A stretch of DNA of 64,000 nt, taken from NCBI GenBank assembly GCA_003194525.1, contig NBIV01000056.1:186001-250000 (forward strand). Reading direction: 5' to 3'. Of the stretch, positions 32,201 to 43,599 are shown piece by piece. The position numbers and the translations under genes are program-made. The notes under the pieces are model-generated. The model ran no database searches and had not been told where the DNA came from. It saw nothing but the letters and a program-made list of their open reading frames with translations. The stretch comes from Gracilariopsis chorda (lineage: Eukaryota > Rhodophyta > Florideophyceae > Gracilariales > Gracilariaceae). Each line of letters begins with the position of its first letter. The first letter of the stretch is position 1.

Positions 32201-33493
32201 ATGACCGACATGAACCGTCCCATTACCTCCTTCGCAAACCGGCGTGTGCATTCGCCCCACCGTCGTCTCAAATGCTTTCACTCAATCACCCAAAAGAGTC
32301 CAACAACTCTACAAAAACTGTCTATCTCAGTACTTCTCGCCGCCGTTCTGTCAGAGGCTGCTAATGATTCAGACAAACAACGAGTTTCTTTCCATCGCTC
32401 TCCGTTCAATTTTCTTCACCACATTAGCTGTTTGTCTGATTGGCTGTTTCGAAGGATGTATAAAGTCTCCAAAGCCCAGTTCATGCGTCTTAAACATCTG
32501 GTTAATCCTCGATTATCTCGACAGCAGCGCTATACCTCTCTTGTCGCACCGGCAGTAGAAGTGGAAGTGATGTTGTGTGTAACTCTCCGTATGCTCGCCG
32601 GAGCTAGCTATTTAGACCTTGGATGGCCATACGGCATATCGGAATCAACTGTTTATGTTGTATTTACGGACACCCTATTGGCGTTAAACGAAACACTGCC
32701 ACGGATAACGTTTCCTACTTCTATTGAACACAGTCAGAACAAAGCTCGAGAGTTTTTTTTGTTAAGAAAAACGCTATTCGATGGCGTCATAGCGGCACTA
32801 GATGGTATTACAATCGAGATAACACAGCCAAAACTTCGTGAAGTTTCTGACCCTCGGAAGTACTACAATCGAAAAGGGTTTATCGCAATCTGCGTACAGG
32901 CAGCCGTCCAAGCTGATTACAAGTTCTGCTTTGTATCCGCTCGACATGCGGGGGGAACACATGATTCTACTGCCTTCAGCGCTACAAAATTGTACGAATT
33001 GTTGCAAGTTTCAGATCTTCCATCATGGGCTGCAGTTGTAGCGGATGATGCATATTCAAATGAATATCGCATTCTGGCCTCCTATACAGGGAAAGACTTA
33101 TCGGTTAAGCAGGACACATATAATGCGTATCATTCATCTTGTAGGGTTTGCGTGGAACAAGCGTTTGGCATACTTATATGCCGGTTTGGCATATTTTGGT
33201 CTGCACTGCGGTTCTCTTTACGGAAATGCAAGCTCATAATAATGGTAGCTTGTAAGCTCCATAAATTTATTATTGAGACTGCAGAACGCCCAGTGTTTGA
33301 TATTGCACCTCTTCATGACGAAAATAGTTTGATAGGATCCCCGATAACTCACTTTCAAGATGTCTGTCACACGGAAAGGGACAACTTGAGATCCCGAGAT
33401 CGACGACGTGAACATTCCATTCTCCGAGAGACAATTGGGGAAAAACTTCAAGAGCTCGGGTTTTTGCGAAGAAGATCTCACTCCCAGTCATGA
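32201..33493 (+). CDS. PIF/Harbinger DDE transposase, intact
   Basis: 430 codons from ATG 32201 to TGA 33491-33493, uninterrupted. After a basic N-terminal region come a helical recognition part (LFRRMYKVSKAQFMRLKHL) and LRMLAGASYLDLGWPYGIS. Then follow IAALDGITIEI with the first catalytic Asp, GGTHDSTAF, VVADDAYSNEY with the second, and CVEQAFGILICRFGIFW with the catalytic Glu. The closing helix is MVACKLHKFIIE. All residues expected of the HARBI1-like DDE nuclease are present and the length suits the family, so it could be active. It differs strongly from the relic at 1251-12043, so two lineages are present. I could not define terminal inverted repeats. Confidence 0.88.
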   Translation: MTDMNRPITSFANRRVHSPHRRLKCFHSITQKSPTTLQKLSISVLLAAVLSEAANDSDKQRVSFHRSPFNFLHHISCLSDWLFRRMYKVSKAQFMRLKHLVNPRLSRQQRYTSLVAPAVEVEVMLCVTLRMLAGASYLDLGWPYGISESTVYVVFTDTLLALNETLPRITFPTSIEHSQNKAREFFLLRKTLFDGVIAALDGITIEITQPKLREVSDPRKYYNRKGFIAICVQAAVQADYKFCFVSARHAGGTHDSTAFSATKLYELLQVSDLPSWAAVVADDAYSNEYRILASYTGKDLSVKQDTYNAYHSSCRVCVEQAFGILICRFGIFWSALRFSLRKCKLIIMVACKLHKFIIETAERPVFDIAPLHDENSLIGSPITHFQDVCHTERDNLRSRDRRREHSILRETIGEKLQELGFLRRRSHSQS

Positions 33494-33903
33494 CGAAGAC
33501 CAATCCAGCCAGCGCAGGAAGAGAGTCTGTGAGCTTCATTTCGAATCGCACTTTTGTATATTGCCTTGGCTCGCTTACACGATTCATATGGTACACTTGC
33601 TCGGTAATGTGAACGAACCATTTTGCTGGCGAGGTGAAGAGTTACTGCAAACAGTTTGCGCTTCTGACAGATCTTCCAGATGAGACGAAATCCAAGAACA
33701 GGACTGTCGTGGTTAGAACGCTTGGCGCGCGTCAAACCTCTGCCCCGGAGCGAGGGAGCACGGGAGCCGTTGTTGCAGATCAGCATCCGCGTCGATTTCG
33801 CGTCGCTACCTCTCCGACAGCTCACAGAACCAGGAGGTCTCAACCTTCCACTGCTTTTAAATTGCGCCACTCAACAGATTAAAACAAGGATTGTGCGCCA
33901 CTC
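33494..33903. other. Spacer after the Harbinger transposase
   Basis: Both strands carry frames of 65-130 codons that look like chance readings of mixed sequence; none has a motif. Confidence 0.4.
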
Positions 33904-35851
33904 TTGAACACAAACGTCTCAATCGTCGCCAACTCCGATCGCCCTGTTCCACATCTAACGATTACTCCACAGCGCAGGCACCCCGCCCCTCTTTCTGGAA
34001 CTCCAAATGAATCTACGCCCGTCATGCAAGGTATGGCGGATGAACAAGTGTGCTGCGCCATGCTGGCGCAAACCACAACTCCTGCGACTACGCACGTTCA
34101 CAAGAACAAAACCGTTCCGGATCCTATAGTATCCCTACAACAAGTCAGGGTACCATTTGGCACTTCACCGCTGGTAGTAAGGAGTCCATCGTTTCCTCCT
34201 GCGTTTGAAGTTCCGAGAATTCCACAGGGACGTCAAATCTGATTTAATCCGGCAAACAAGAACAGTTTGGGCGCAAATGCTACCACCGGCAATGATCACC
34301 GTGCATCCAATCCGCACTTTGGACATGGACTTCCACATCTTGCCCAAGTTCCTGATGAAAGAATTCACGGCCTTCCACCAGAGTCAATTCTTCAATTGAA
34401 CAGATTTCCTCATCCTCATTTTCTTGCACTGCCGCATATGGCACATATGATGGGATATCAAGGCCTGCTGCCTTTGCAACCATATTTCTTAACCAAAGTA
34501 CCTCAAATGGTATTGAACCCCAATCGTCAAAGTCCTGGGGGAAGTGTGTCTCCCCACCAATCAACCCCTTTCAATCCCGCCATGAATGACGTCCCAATTT
34601 CGGGCAAACCTTTTTCCGTCAATGTGTCAATAGTCTCTACGTCAGGTCACGAAAGTGCAACCTTTCCGGCACGTCCGATCATACCGCAGACGAATCTTGA
34701 GGTCAGAACATCCAACGAGGACACCGCAAGGACGCAAAAAGAATAGGATCAGAAAAGAACACGGAGGAACCGTTAGTATCTTCGGTCTTCGATGTTGATG
34801 TAAAGGCTAAAGCTGCGAGCGACGACGTCCGGCTGACGGAAAGCAAGAAAGAGCAGTCAAAGAAGACTCCAGAAGCATCCCTTGATGACGTCGATGCGAT
34901 TTCATGCGAAGAAGAAGAAGACGGAGTGGACTATGTGTCCGGTCTTAACCAGCTACCGCAAAAAAAAGTTTTTCTTTCTCCGTAATCCACATTTTGCTCA
35001 AGTGAACGTTCGAGGTAAAGAAGTTCTAGATCGAGGTGCACAGTGACGGCAGAACTAGTGAATAAATCACCATCTGAGGTCAATGAAATCACCATAATTG
35101 GTCGTAGCCAAAAACGTGCGAAGAAAACGGCAGCTAAGAAGCTACTTTCGAGTCTGAAGTCTAGAGTTCCGGAATTGTTCTCAACCAATGGGAAACAAAA
35201 CTTCTAAGCCACTGGATCCCAAAAAGCACTTACAATTTAATGCCATACACCTGCCAGTTCGCGAAGGGCATTTACCCGGTCAAACCACCTGTGAGACAGA
35301 AGAAATAAGTGATAGAGATGAAGACCGTTGGCGCTGTAGTGCAGTCCTGGTTACCAAAGATCACAGAAGCAGAGAACGATTCAAACTTTGATCACGTCCA
35401 TCACACGTTTTGGGTCCCGAAGGTTGCTACAAAGGTACTTGAAGATTCGAGAGTACAAAAGGCTGCCATAGCAGGCGATTACTGGCTTGATTTACTTTTT
35501 GAGCACCATGGAATCCAGTGTGAGTCAATTCATGAGTTTTCTGTATCTTCTCTTGCCATCGCCGGGTACGGAAGAGTTGACGATTCTCAGAATCTGTCGA
35601 CCTTAACAGAGCTTACCGAAGAGTGGATGCGACAGGAGGCGAGAGCAATCAGCTGGGAGGAGATATGGCCAAAGAAGCACCTTTTAGTAGAGAAATGGCT
35701 TGGCGGAGACGATAAAGAAGTAGCTTTAGGGGTTCTATCTGCGTATGCCACATTTTGTGTTCGTGAGAAGCTCTGTGATGCTGCACGAATGAAGAGAAGG
35801 AACAATCCAGGTGCGGTCAACGGCCTACATGTTTTCAGTACGCGGATGTAG
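33904..35851 (+). pseudogene. Broken gene with Pro-rich N-terminus and possible dsRNA-binding domain
   Basis: A frame from about 33904 runs to 34746 with one in-frame TGA at 34240. It encodes Pro/His/Met-rich low-complexity protein (PHLAQVPDERIHGLPPES, PHFLALPHMAHMMGY). The reading then shifts to an acidic segment (SKKEQSKKTPEASLDDVD, CEEEEDGVDY) up to an A-run near 34962. Beyond it, FFLRNPHFAQVNVRGKEVL and, one frame on, GRSQKRAKKTAAKKLLSSL at 35101-35157 resemble the middle and final helix of a double-stranded-RNA-binding domain. A last frame of about 178 codons (35318-35851) is unrecognised. The role is unknown; the dsRBD call rests on the terminal helix pattern only. It lies between a Harbinger transposase and a convergent putative partner gene. 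Confidence 0.4.
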
Positions 35852-36639
35852 AGATTGGAGCTGGATGACAAGGGAGAAGCCACGGATGTCGAACTGGTTT
35901 GCGCCACAGTCAATGAATTCGGACAACCCTGCACATAGTAGAGGAGTTCTGAATGATTAAATGTTGGTTACTTCGCAAGAACAGCAGGTATTTGAATGTG
36001 TCAGGCGTGTTCAAATATGGGTATCGCTGGTGTAAACGGAGTGGATTGACGTACATAGAGAAGAGGGAATATATTGGGTAACAGGCGCATAAAGAAGCCT
36101 TTGAGGATAGCTCATCAGCGGCGGTAGGTCAAGGTGATATATTGACATCCATGAGATCAGTTTCTCCTGCAAGTTGTGGGTTTGCCAGGACAGGAAGAGC
36201 AGCGGTGCTCTTTCTGAACAGAGAGTTGATGTTGGAGCCATTCTTGGCAGTAGTGTCTACAAACATGATTTCATGCTCCTTTTCCTTCGCCTCCCTTTCC
36301 TCAGTACACACCTGACGACATGCTGTGTTGTCCATTTTCCCTCCCTTCAAGTGGTGCCCACCGTCATCTTGAGCGTGCTCATGCCATTGCAGCAGTCGCC
36401 GCCGCCTGGCACAAGAACTTTTCGATATGCACAGAACATCTTAAGAAAAGATTGCTGTGGGATGCTCATTTGTAGCTTGTTGATGCTAACAATCTGCATA
36501 TTCGACCTGCGAATACTGCTCCGTGTGCGATTGTGCGCTTTTGACTTGCATAGTGTTGAAAGACAACGGAATCGAGGCAGTGGCCTGCTCTTGAACCACT
36601 TGTAGCTGAGATTGAAGTGCGTCCTCAACAGACACCGTC
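35852..36639. other. No recognisable gene
   Basis: Short overlapping frames only (longest 143 codons on the plus strand at 36174-36605, with no natural protein features). Confidence 0.4.
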
Positions 36640-38011
36640 TCAAAACTCTGTGCGCATCGCAGCACCAGTGGCCAGTTTAGACTTTAGCTGTTGCAGCAGG
36701 TTTTCAAAGAGAGCCCTGTCTTCATCCGTTTTTGCGCTCTCTAACATCTTCATCGTTCGCGTTAGCGCTTCCATCGCTGACGTTGTGTGCCTTGCATGCG
36801 CATCAAAGAGTTCAAGTTGCAGCCTTCGTAACTCAGCATCTTCTGCTTCTTTTGCATGTATATGATCCCTGCCTCTCAAAGCCGTTACTAAACTATCCAT
36901 TCCGATCAATTTGACATCTCTAACACTACGTCGCGCAGAAGTTGCTCTGCTTCCTTCGTTACCACAAAATCCAAACGGTGACACACCATTGTCTACACCC
37001 TCCTCTCGTTGCGCGTCACTGCTCAGCGCCCTATTGGCAAACGGTTTCAGTAACGGGTGGACGTGCAGGAAACAAAAAGTGTAAAGGATATACGATCGAC
37101 CATTCCGAAGGTAACGAATGCATCAGGATCACCCTGTCCTGAGGCCTCATAGCGGGCCACGCAACTTCCATACTCACTTCTAATTGCCGCAAGCTTTCGT
37201 TTTAGGAAACCTCCTTCACGACAAAAAGGTCGCATCGCAGGGTTGATTGCATCAATATCACTTGATGAAACACCACGAGCCAATACCAAGATTCTCTCGG
37301 GGTTGAAATCCACATCGTTGAAAAGCGGGGCAATACTCTCACACCAAGGTCTTCATGTTGGCAATCTAGTTCCGCACGCGTCATGCACTCCATAATTTTC
37401 TGCCTGGCAGATATCATACGAGGATCCGCAAGCACGTGCAGCAGGCGACAATATTCTGAAGCCTGGAAAGGGGGAGTTTGAGATTCACTGAGTGTAGACG
37501 AATTTCCTCTTTCCTGTCTTTGCGGCATGCCAATATCGATACCCTCATCAGTAAAAACGGTACAATCGCCATGCACAAACTTGAACTTTTCACTGCCGTC
37601 TGGTTGTCTGGTGAGTTTGACCGTGGAATTCATCATGCTAGACAGCGGTTCGAGATGAGTACCACTGTCAGCAGAGCCGTTAGCGATAAGTTCGTGAAGG
37701 TCTTGAAACGTCACAGCTCTGTGAACCATTTTGATGGCAGTGACTTTCAATTTTGTTGCGCGTTTGGCATTGTGTGTGCCGACAAATTTGAGCACTTTTA
37801 GAGCTTTCTTACAATAGTCGTTCGTGAGAGCAGCGTTGATTAAAAGTTCTTCGGCTTCTGTTACAGTGGTTGCTGCGGCATCAGATGAAAGAATGCTTGG
37901 AATGCGTTTTGGTGTTTGCATTGTTGAGATTGTAAAGCTTTGAGCGCTGCTTTCTTTGCAAACGGTAGCGCTATGTGTTAAGGTCTGTTGGCGAAGGTGG
38001 TGAGAAGTCAT
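36640..38011 (-). pseudogene. Putative DNA-binding protein, possible Harbinger partner (copy 2)
   Basis: ATG 38009-38011 opens a frame with VTEAEELLINAALTNDYCKKALKVLKF, KMVHRAVTFQDLHELIANG and a central linker. After a frame change near 37350 it continues as FNDVDFNPERILVLARGV, INPAMRPFCREGGFLKRKL, IRSEYGS and ASGQGDPDAFVTFG. After a second change near 37050 it ends in a coiled coil (EDAELRRLQLELFDAHARH, LLQQLKSKLATG). The order FN-x-x-F-x-P-x-R, (L/I)(D/N)P, R-x-G, RS, SG-x-x-D, F-x-x-F is shared with the gene at 14649-15820, so the two form one family. Each lies about 2.6-3.1 kb beyond a Harbinger transposase and points back towards it. Confidence 0.5.
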
Positions 38012-38934
38012 AGTTACAATTTCAAACTCTAAAGTGATTGCGTATGTGGAGTGATTTTGCGCCTGTATTCCGTTCGTTTCTTTGAAGGCGAAACTAACCG
38101 ACCTGCCTACGGAAAGGTAATCGGAAACCCTCAGTGGGCACGTATGTAGTTTCTATTGCACTAAAGTTGATTGAGCGTTTCCGATGACCACTTTTCCAAA
38201 CTCATATAACGGCCCTAAGCAACAAAGTCCTGAAACCTGCACAACTGTACACGTGGGTACTTACAAAGCCACCGCCGTTGATTCCATTTCAGGTTCCGTT
38301 TGCAAAGTGCTCCAGTACAGAAGTCTCCCCAACCGTGGTTGCCTCGGAGCTGTCCCACCGGCAAAAACATGAGGCCACCTGCATCCGTGCCTGCTGAGCA
38401 ACGTGTGTCAGCTGAACCAAGTGCTTCACTGCAGTCTCCCTAAAATAGAGAACCGTCACCAGTTGAGAGAACGGCAAAGCGGCTCGTAGAGCAGCAGAGT
38501 GAAAGACAAAGGAGATGTCGCAAGATAGGAGTTGGGCGTGGTTCAAGTGTCATGACGTCACTCTGGAGCACCATTGGGGCTATACTGCATGGCAGTAATG
38601 AAACGTTTACGTATACCTGCACTACCGGTGGTACTGAAAGCTCCATGAATAGGAGCTTGTCAATGAGCAAGTCATCGTTCACTACAAGACCAAACAGCTG
38701 GCATTACATAGCAATCTCGTTTCTCTGAATAATAGCAATGCCACTGAAGTTGCCCTTACATCCCGTTCCTCGTAGGAGTGCAGGCGAAATAATCGTTGGA
38801 GACGGAACAATGACATACAATTTTACTTCACGCCCAGCAAGAGGGGTGCTTTGAGCGGACGTTGGGCGTTGAAACCTGTTAACATTCCTGCAAAGATTCG
38901 ACAGTGTGTGGGTGTTGTGATATTCTAGTTCTTC
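38012..38934. other. Intergenic stretch
   Basis: Overlapping short frames on both strands; no motif recognised. Confidence 0.4.
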
Positions 38935-39994
38935 GTGAAGGCCTCCTTTTCTCAGATTGCACTGCCGGTCTGGCAAGGATTTTCGGATGTGTTTGGGGTT
39001 CGCCAAGAATTTTCGGGCAAAGAAATGACGGATAAAACAATGTTTAACACGGTTCAGGCTGTCTGCTGCATCCTACGGCGCTCCCTTACAGAGGGGCGAG
39101 TAGGATGCATAACTGTGGACGGGCGGAGCGCTGCACTCGGTACACTAATCCTTGGAATGACATGGCATTATATAGAAAAGCAATAGAACATGCGTTGCGC
39201 TCATATAGCAACTATGAACATTAAATTAGCGTCCAAGAGCGGTCAACAGCTACGCTATGTAATGCAGGAAATACTAGAACAGAATCCAAAGGTGGGCGCT
39301 CACTAGGTTTGCGTACATACAGGTACTAGCGATGATGAAGCCGCCATGGCCCTGGCAGTTGATCTGCTTACGAAGTACGTCGGTTCTGTCTGATGCGTGA
39401 TCCACACGATAGATTGGCAGTGAATGAAGCCTTCGAGCATGGTTTGTAGGGAAAATATAACTGGAACATTTGGATAACGTGAAAACATACTTTAATCATC
39501 ACTAAAAGGGAGCACAGCTGCTAATTCAAAAGCAAGCAGAGAATGGAATTACCAAAGATCTCTTGCATACCTTAAAGCACGAAATTCCCACGCCCTGGCA
39601 TTCTCGCCTTGCTTCGCTTTCTGTGTATCTGTGTCGAGTTTATAATATCTTAAAAGTGTCAGAAGAGCTCGAAATAATTCTGGAGTACCTCCCTACGCTT
39701 TCTGAAGATCAACAGGATTTTCTCGTAGAATTCATTACTGTGCTTGGAAAAGTTCGAAGGGTCGCTCGTGAGCTGGAAGCCGACCACAAACCAACCATGT
39801 CCCGTGCACCGCGTTTAATCCGTGAACTAAATGAGATGCTGATGATTATGGCTAGTGCGATGATGCCTGTGCAGTCTATGGAGAATACCAAATCCGTTCC
39901 TACAATTGCTTGCGAGGATATCAATGACATAATTGAAGTTTATGCGATGCAAACGAGGCCAAGATCTGCTCCTTATCAGAAAAGAGAGGTGTAA
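38935..39994 (+). pseudogene. hAT-type transposase relic
   Basis: Several pieces follow the order of hAT transposases. TVDGRSAALGTLILGMTWHYI (like the TTDxWTS...YLGVTxHYI segment with the first catalytic Asp) lies near 39109-39180. HDRLAVNEAFE near 39400-39435 is like CxxHxLxLAVxD. PTPWHSRLASL near 39588-39620 is like the PTRWNS motif, followed by helical sequence to 39994. An in-frame TAG after HYIEKQ (39184-39186) falls where relatives have Trp, and at least one further stop and frame changes occur. No zinc finger or dimerisation domain is recognisable, so only the middle of the gene survives. Confidence 0.55.
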
Positions 39995-40814
39995 TTCGTC
40001 AAATAAGATTGACCAGGCACCACTCGGAGTTATTAGCAAATAAGCCAGGCAACCGCACTGGGCTTTCCTTAAGAGCACTTTGAGAACGCGTTGACAAGGA
40101 GGCATCTCATTGGCGTCCAAACAAAGATGAAGAGTCAGAACCTGATAAAGGTCTAAATGAACCCTGTTCTGTACTTCTCTTCCATGTTTCTGCAATTATC
40201 CACGTAAATGTAGCTTATCTAGACTTCCTGAACTGCTCAGAGAACGATCGAAAAGCCTCCAAAAAAAGTACTATTGTCAGCTATTGTGCGGAGGCTGTTG
40301 AGTTGGAACGTTCCCTGGCTCCTAGAGCAAAGAGGCTCGAGGTTGTGTTCGGTCTTTCGCAAGAAGAAATATTCAAGGTCTTAGAGGAAAAACGTTAAAA
40401 GGATACCAGTGCTGCCCTAGTATCTGAGAAGAACCAAATCAAACGTTTAAATAGAATAGCCCTGTGCCATTTAACACCGTTATATGAGCTGCGCTGTCCT
40501 CTCAAGCATCTATCTATCCTGCTGAGAGACGTTTTAGCGATTAAGGTAGGGGGGAAGGCAATAAAAGGCAGTCGTTGCTGTTCAGTACTCTGGAAATGTT
40601 CGTAGTGATATGAGTTTTGGTTTGCAACGAGCTTAAGAACGCCAGCGCCGTCAAAACCGGCTTATGCACCCAAAGGGTGATGCGTTTAGACGTCTAGTGC
40701 GTAGTATTGCTCAAGAGATAGTTAAAGAGTAAATGTCTTCTAGCAGTGCCTAAAATTTACTAACTTGCAATCAAACAGCGATGAATATGACTTTCATGAT
40801 CCCCGAAACCTTAG
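39995..40814. other. Probable decayed 3' continuation of the hAT relic or spacer
   Basis: Stop-ridden in all frames. Short islands such as RLMHPKGDAFRRLVRSIAQE near 40655-40725 look protein-like, but I cannot align them to anything. Confidence 0.3.
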
Positions 40815-41309
40815 TCACAAATACGCCCTTGATTCTAAAGGGATTGTCAAACTATGCTGAGCATCGTTTAAGAGAGATCCTATGGGAATATCAGGGTCAA
40901 TAAAAGGGCCTTTGGCTGATGTAGATGTCCGAAGCGTCACGGTTAGGCGCAAGGCAATACAGTATATAATGTGGGGTCCAACGATGGTAAAGAAGAAGCT
41001 GGATTTTGCTGAAGGATTACTGTGTCCAATTTTGATTACCTGAAAAGAGGGAAAACGGCCCCGAGCTGCACTAGAGCTGGGACTCAAGGCTGTTGCTCCC
41101 ACCTCAAGCTGGTCAGTGTCGTAACTCGTCATAGACCAAACAAAATCTTCGAGATAACGACTAGTTCCAATTTGACAAGTTACGATGAGGATGAAGTCCT
41201 TTGCCTTTAACGAGAGACAATCGTGCTGGGTTGGGTAGCTAAAATACAAATGACCACTGCGCACATGCAAGTACCCCTCCAGAACAGGGTAATTTGGAAC
41301 ACGTTTCAT
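40815..41309 (-). CDS. Hypothetical protein, unrecognised
   Basis: 164 codons from ATG 41307-41309 to the stop at 40815-40817. The sequence is mixed alpha/beta-like with no clear membrane span. It starts MKRVPNYPVLEGYLHVRSG and contains a Ser-rich turn (ALSPSSSAARGRF). It is open without interruption, which is unusual in this decayed neighbourhood. No family is recognised, and its relation to the flanking transposase relics is unknown. Confidence 0.3.
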   Translation of the reverse strand: MKRVPNYPVLEGYLHVRSGHLYFSYPTQHDCLSLKAKDFILIVTCQIGTSRYLEDFVWSMTSYDTDQLEVGATALSPSSSAARGRFPSFQVIKIGHSNPSAKSSFFFTIVGPHIIYCIALRLTVTLRTSTSAKGPFIDPDIPIGSLLNDAQHSLTIPLESRAYL

Positions 41310-41612
41310 GATTGGTCACTCTCCTGCGACTGATGGCCACCCATCTTAATGAAAACATTTTACTGAGAAGGTTCAGAAAGCTCCCTAGAACCACCCAAAG
41401 GACTCTCAGACGCCAAACGGTCAACTTGTGGTAGCTACGTTGCTCTTCTGCTCTTGCTCGTTTCGCCCTTGTAATCTGAAGTTCCAGGGTATTTTGGAAC
41501 ACCTTCTTTCCCAGCCACCAACACAAATGACGAAACTCCTGGGGTCTCAAAGCACGTTTGGTCGCAAACAGAGTCTGGCAACACCATGTCGTGCAAGTCA
41601 AGTAGATATGGA
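41310..41612. other. Spacer
   Basis: Frames overlap on both strands without motifs. It may contain the end of the pogo-like transposon. Confidence 0.3.
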
Positions 41613-43599
41613 TCAATTCTGTGCATCCAACAACGCTTTCGCCACTTCTGTGGCATTGTTTTCCTTGTCATTTTCTTCGTCGTTTATCGCCTTCATGTTC
41701 TCTTTCAGGAGTTCCATGCTTTCTCTGAAAGTCTTCCCAGAAAGGGAACAATCTCCGCCCCTGCCATGCTTCTCTTTTCGATTATCATTCGAGCTCTTAT
41801 ACGTTCTCTTAACCGCTTTTGACCCCGCAACCAACAAGACACTGGAATGGTCTCTTGTTTTGCTCCCCTTCTTCGAAGAGTACCCGGATTTCCACGGGAG
41901 TGGTTCTTGTTTGGTATGATGCTTCAGCATTCAAGCTTTATAATTCTGTTCAGGCTTTGCGACAGCTTCGTTCTGACGCTTCTCTCGTTCCAGTGCCACT
42001 TTTGTTCATTTCTCTACACGTTACATTGCGATTCTTTGTCTCTTCTCTGCCAGATACTTCTGCTCTTGAACTTTGTTCAACTTGGTTATGACTACATGTT
42101 TAGGTGTCAAGTATGCCACGAGAGCGCCAGTCGACGGGTCAAATGAGGATCGATCTTCGATCTTGTTCTTCAAAAAGGTCTTTTTGGTGGGTGTGCAATC
42201 CTCGATTATGTGTTGTGCTCTGTTCTCCTCTTTCACGTAAGTGGTCAGAGACTTACAAGTTTGACCAGGTTGCATACTTACAGAAGTTCTACACACCTAT
42301 ATTCTCTCACTCTTTGCCGTCTTCATAGCTTTTTGGTCGTCACGTTTCTTCTGTGCCAACTCCAGAAACATGAAGTACATTGGAAACAACCCGAAATTGA
42401 CAAACTTTCTCCGTATCACAGGTTCAGGCAACACCCTCTACCCTGCAATGGCCAATTTCATTGGCATACCTATACCTGAAAAGTCTAGAAGCGAGAATGT
42501 TTTCATATAATAATGGGTTTGCCGAATCGTCGTTTGAAAAATGTGATTGATGCTGTTGTCACAAGCCTGCAAAAATTGTGAAGTATTTGCAGGACTTTGA
42601 ACCACTTCAATATCAAAGAGTTTAGCATTTTCTAACCACGCAACTCCATTGCGCGACTTTTGCCCTTAAAGCAACAGTAGTACCTTATGGTTTGGTTTCG
42701 GCTCCTGCTTCGAATGTAGGCTAATATGATTAATGACGTACCCAATCATTTCCATTGTCATGGAACCGTTTTCCATACCCTGAACAGAAGCTGTTTCAGG
42801 GTACCAATCGTCAAGTGATAGCAAATGTGGTGCTCCGATGGGATCTTTGAAAATTTCCAAAAGCAATGCGTCGTACCAACCCATCATGATATTATTTCCT
42901 GCAAAGATAAGAAGCGTTGGAAGCTTTTAACGGAGGTACGAGATACTACGCACGCTGTAAAATGGTTGTTAGGTTTCATGAAGAACACTTTGTTCCCTTT
43001 GCAGTGTATGAAGGATAAATCAAATGTTTTTCCGTGCTTGCCATACATTTCATCTACCGTTGCTTCATCCATGTTCTAAATTAAATCTAGATCTTTACGT
43101 ATTTCTGAATTAGCATTTTTACGCTCTTTGAGCACTTAAACAAAGCTTTCCACATGCTGCAGGTGCTCCGCGTCAATTTTTGTGGCATGTTTTTCTCCGT
43201 TTTTCGTAATGTTATGTCGCGGTTTCTTTCACGAGACGAACGTACCAAATCATCGGACGGGCATTTGTTTGAAAATCCTTTCCGTCCGTTTCTTGAAATC
43301 TTGCATTTGATTGTTTTTAACGTTTGAGTGGTTGCCGCAAAACCTATAAAAACAAAGAATACAAATCTGTCTTCATTGAGCTGCTCCTGGTGATTGCCGA
43401 AAAACATTGGAAGTCTAATACGCCGGTTTTGCATGCTCATACAATACTGAATACCGGTTGGTCGTGCTGCGTGGATTGCCTTGCTCAGTCTTGTGTACCG
43501 TTTTGACTGGAAGTCCAGTGAAAGAAGGAACGTGTTTGTTTTTCTTCTTCTGTAGCAGGTTGATGACGATTTGGCGTTGTTTTGTGAATTTCTCTTCAT
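41613..43599 (-). pseudogene. Pogo/CENP-B/Jerky-type (DDE_1) transposase relic
   Basis: Reading leftward from 43599, a helix-turn-helix region is followed by CPSDDLVRSSRERN and ITLRKTEKN, the CENP-B-type second DNA-binding helix region. MDEATVDEMYG (about 43072) carries the first catalytic Asp, and KPNNHFTACVVS follows. KVLLLL then stop, GQKSRNGVAWLENA and VVQSPANTSQFLQACDNSIN (about 42690-42560) correspond to the LLLDGHxSH...PPHTTHxLQPxDxxxF core. The second catalytic Asp is lost where a TAA sits at 42666-42668. Charged helical C-terminal pieces continue to 41613. Multiple shifts and stops show that it is long dead. Confidence 0.6.

Noticed and set aside
33478-33870. 130-codon minus-strand frame after the Harbinger transposase
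   Set aside because: It overlaps the end of the transposase gene and has no features; probably chance.
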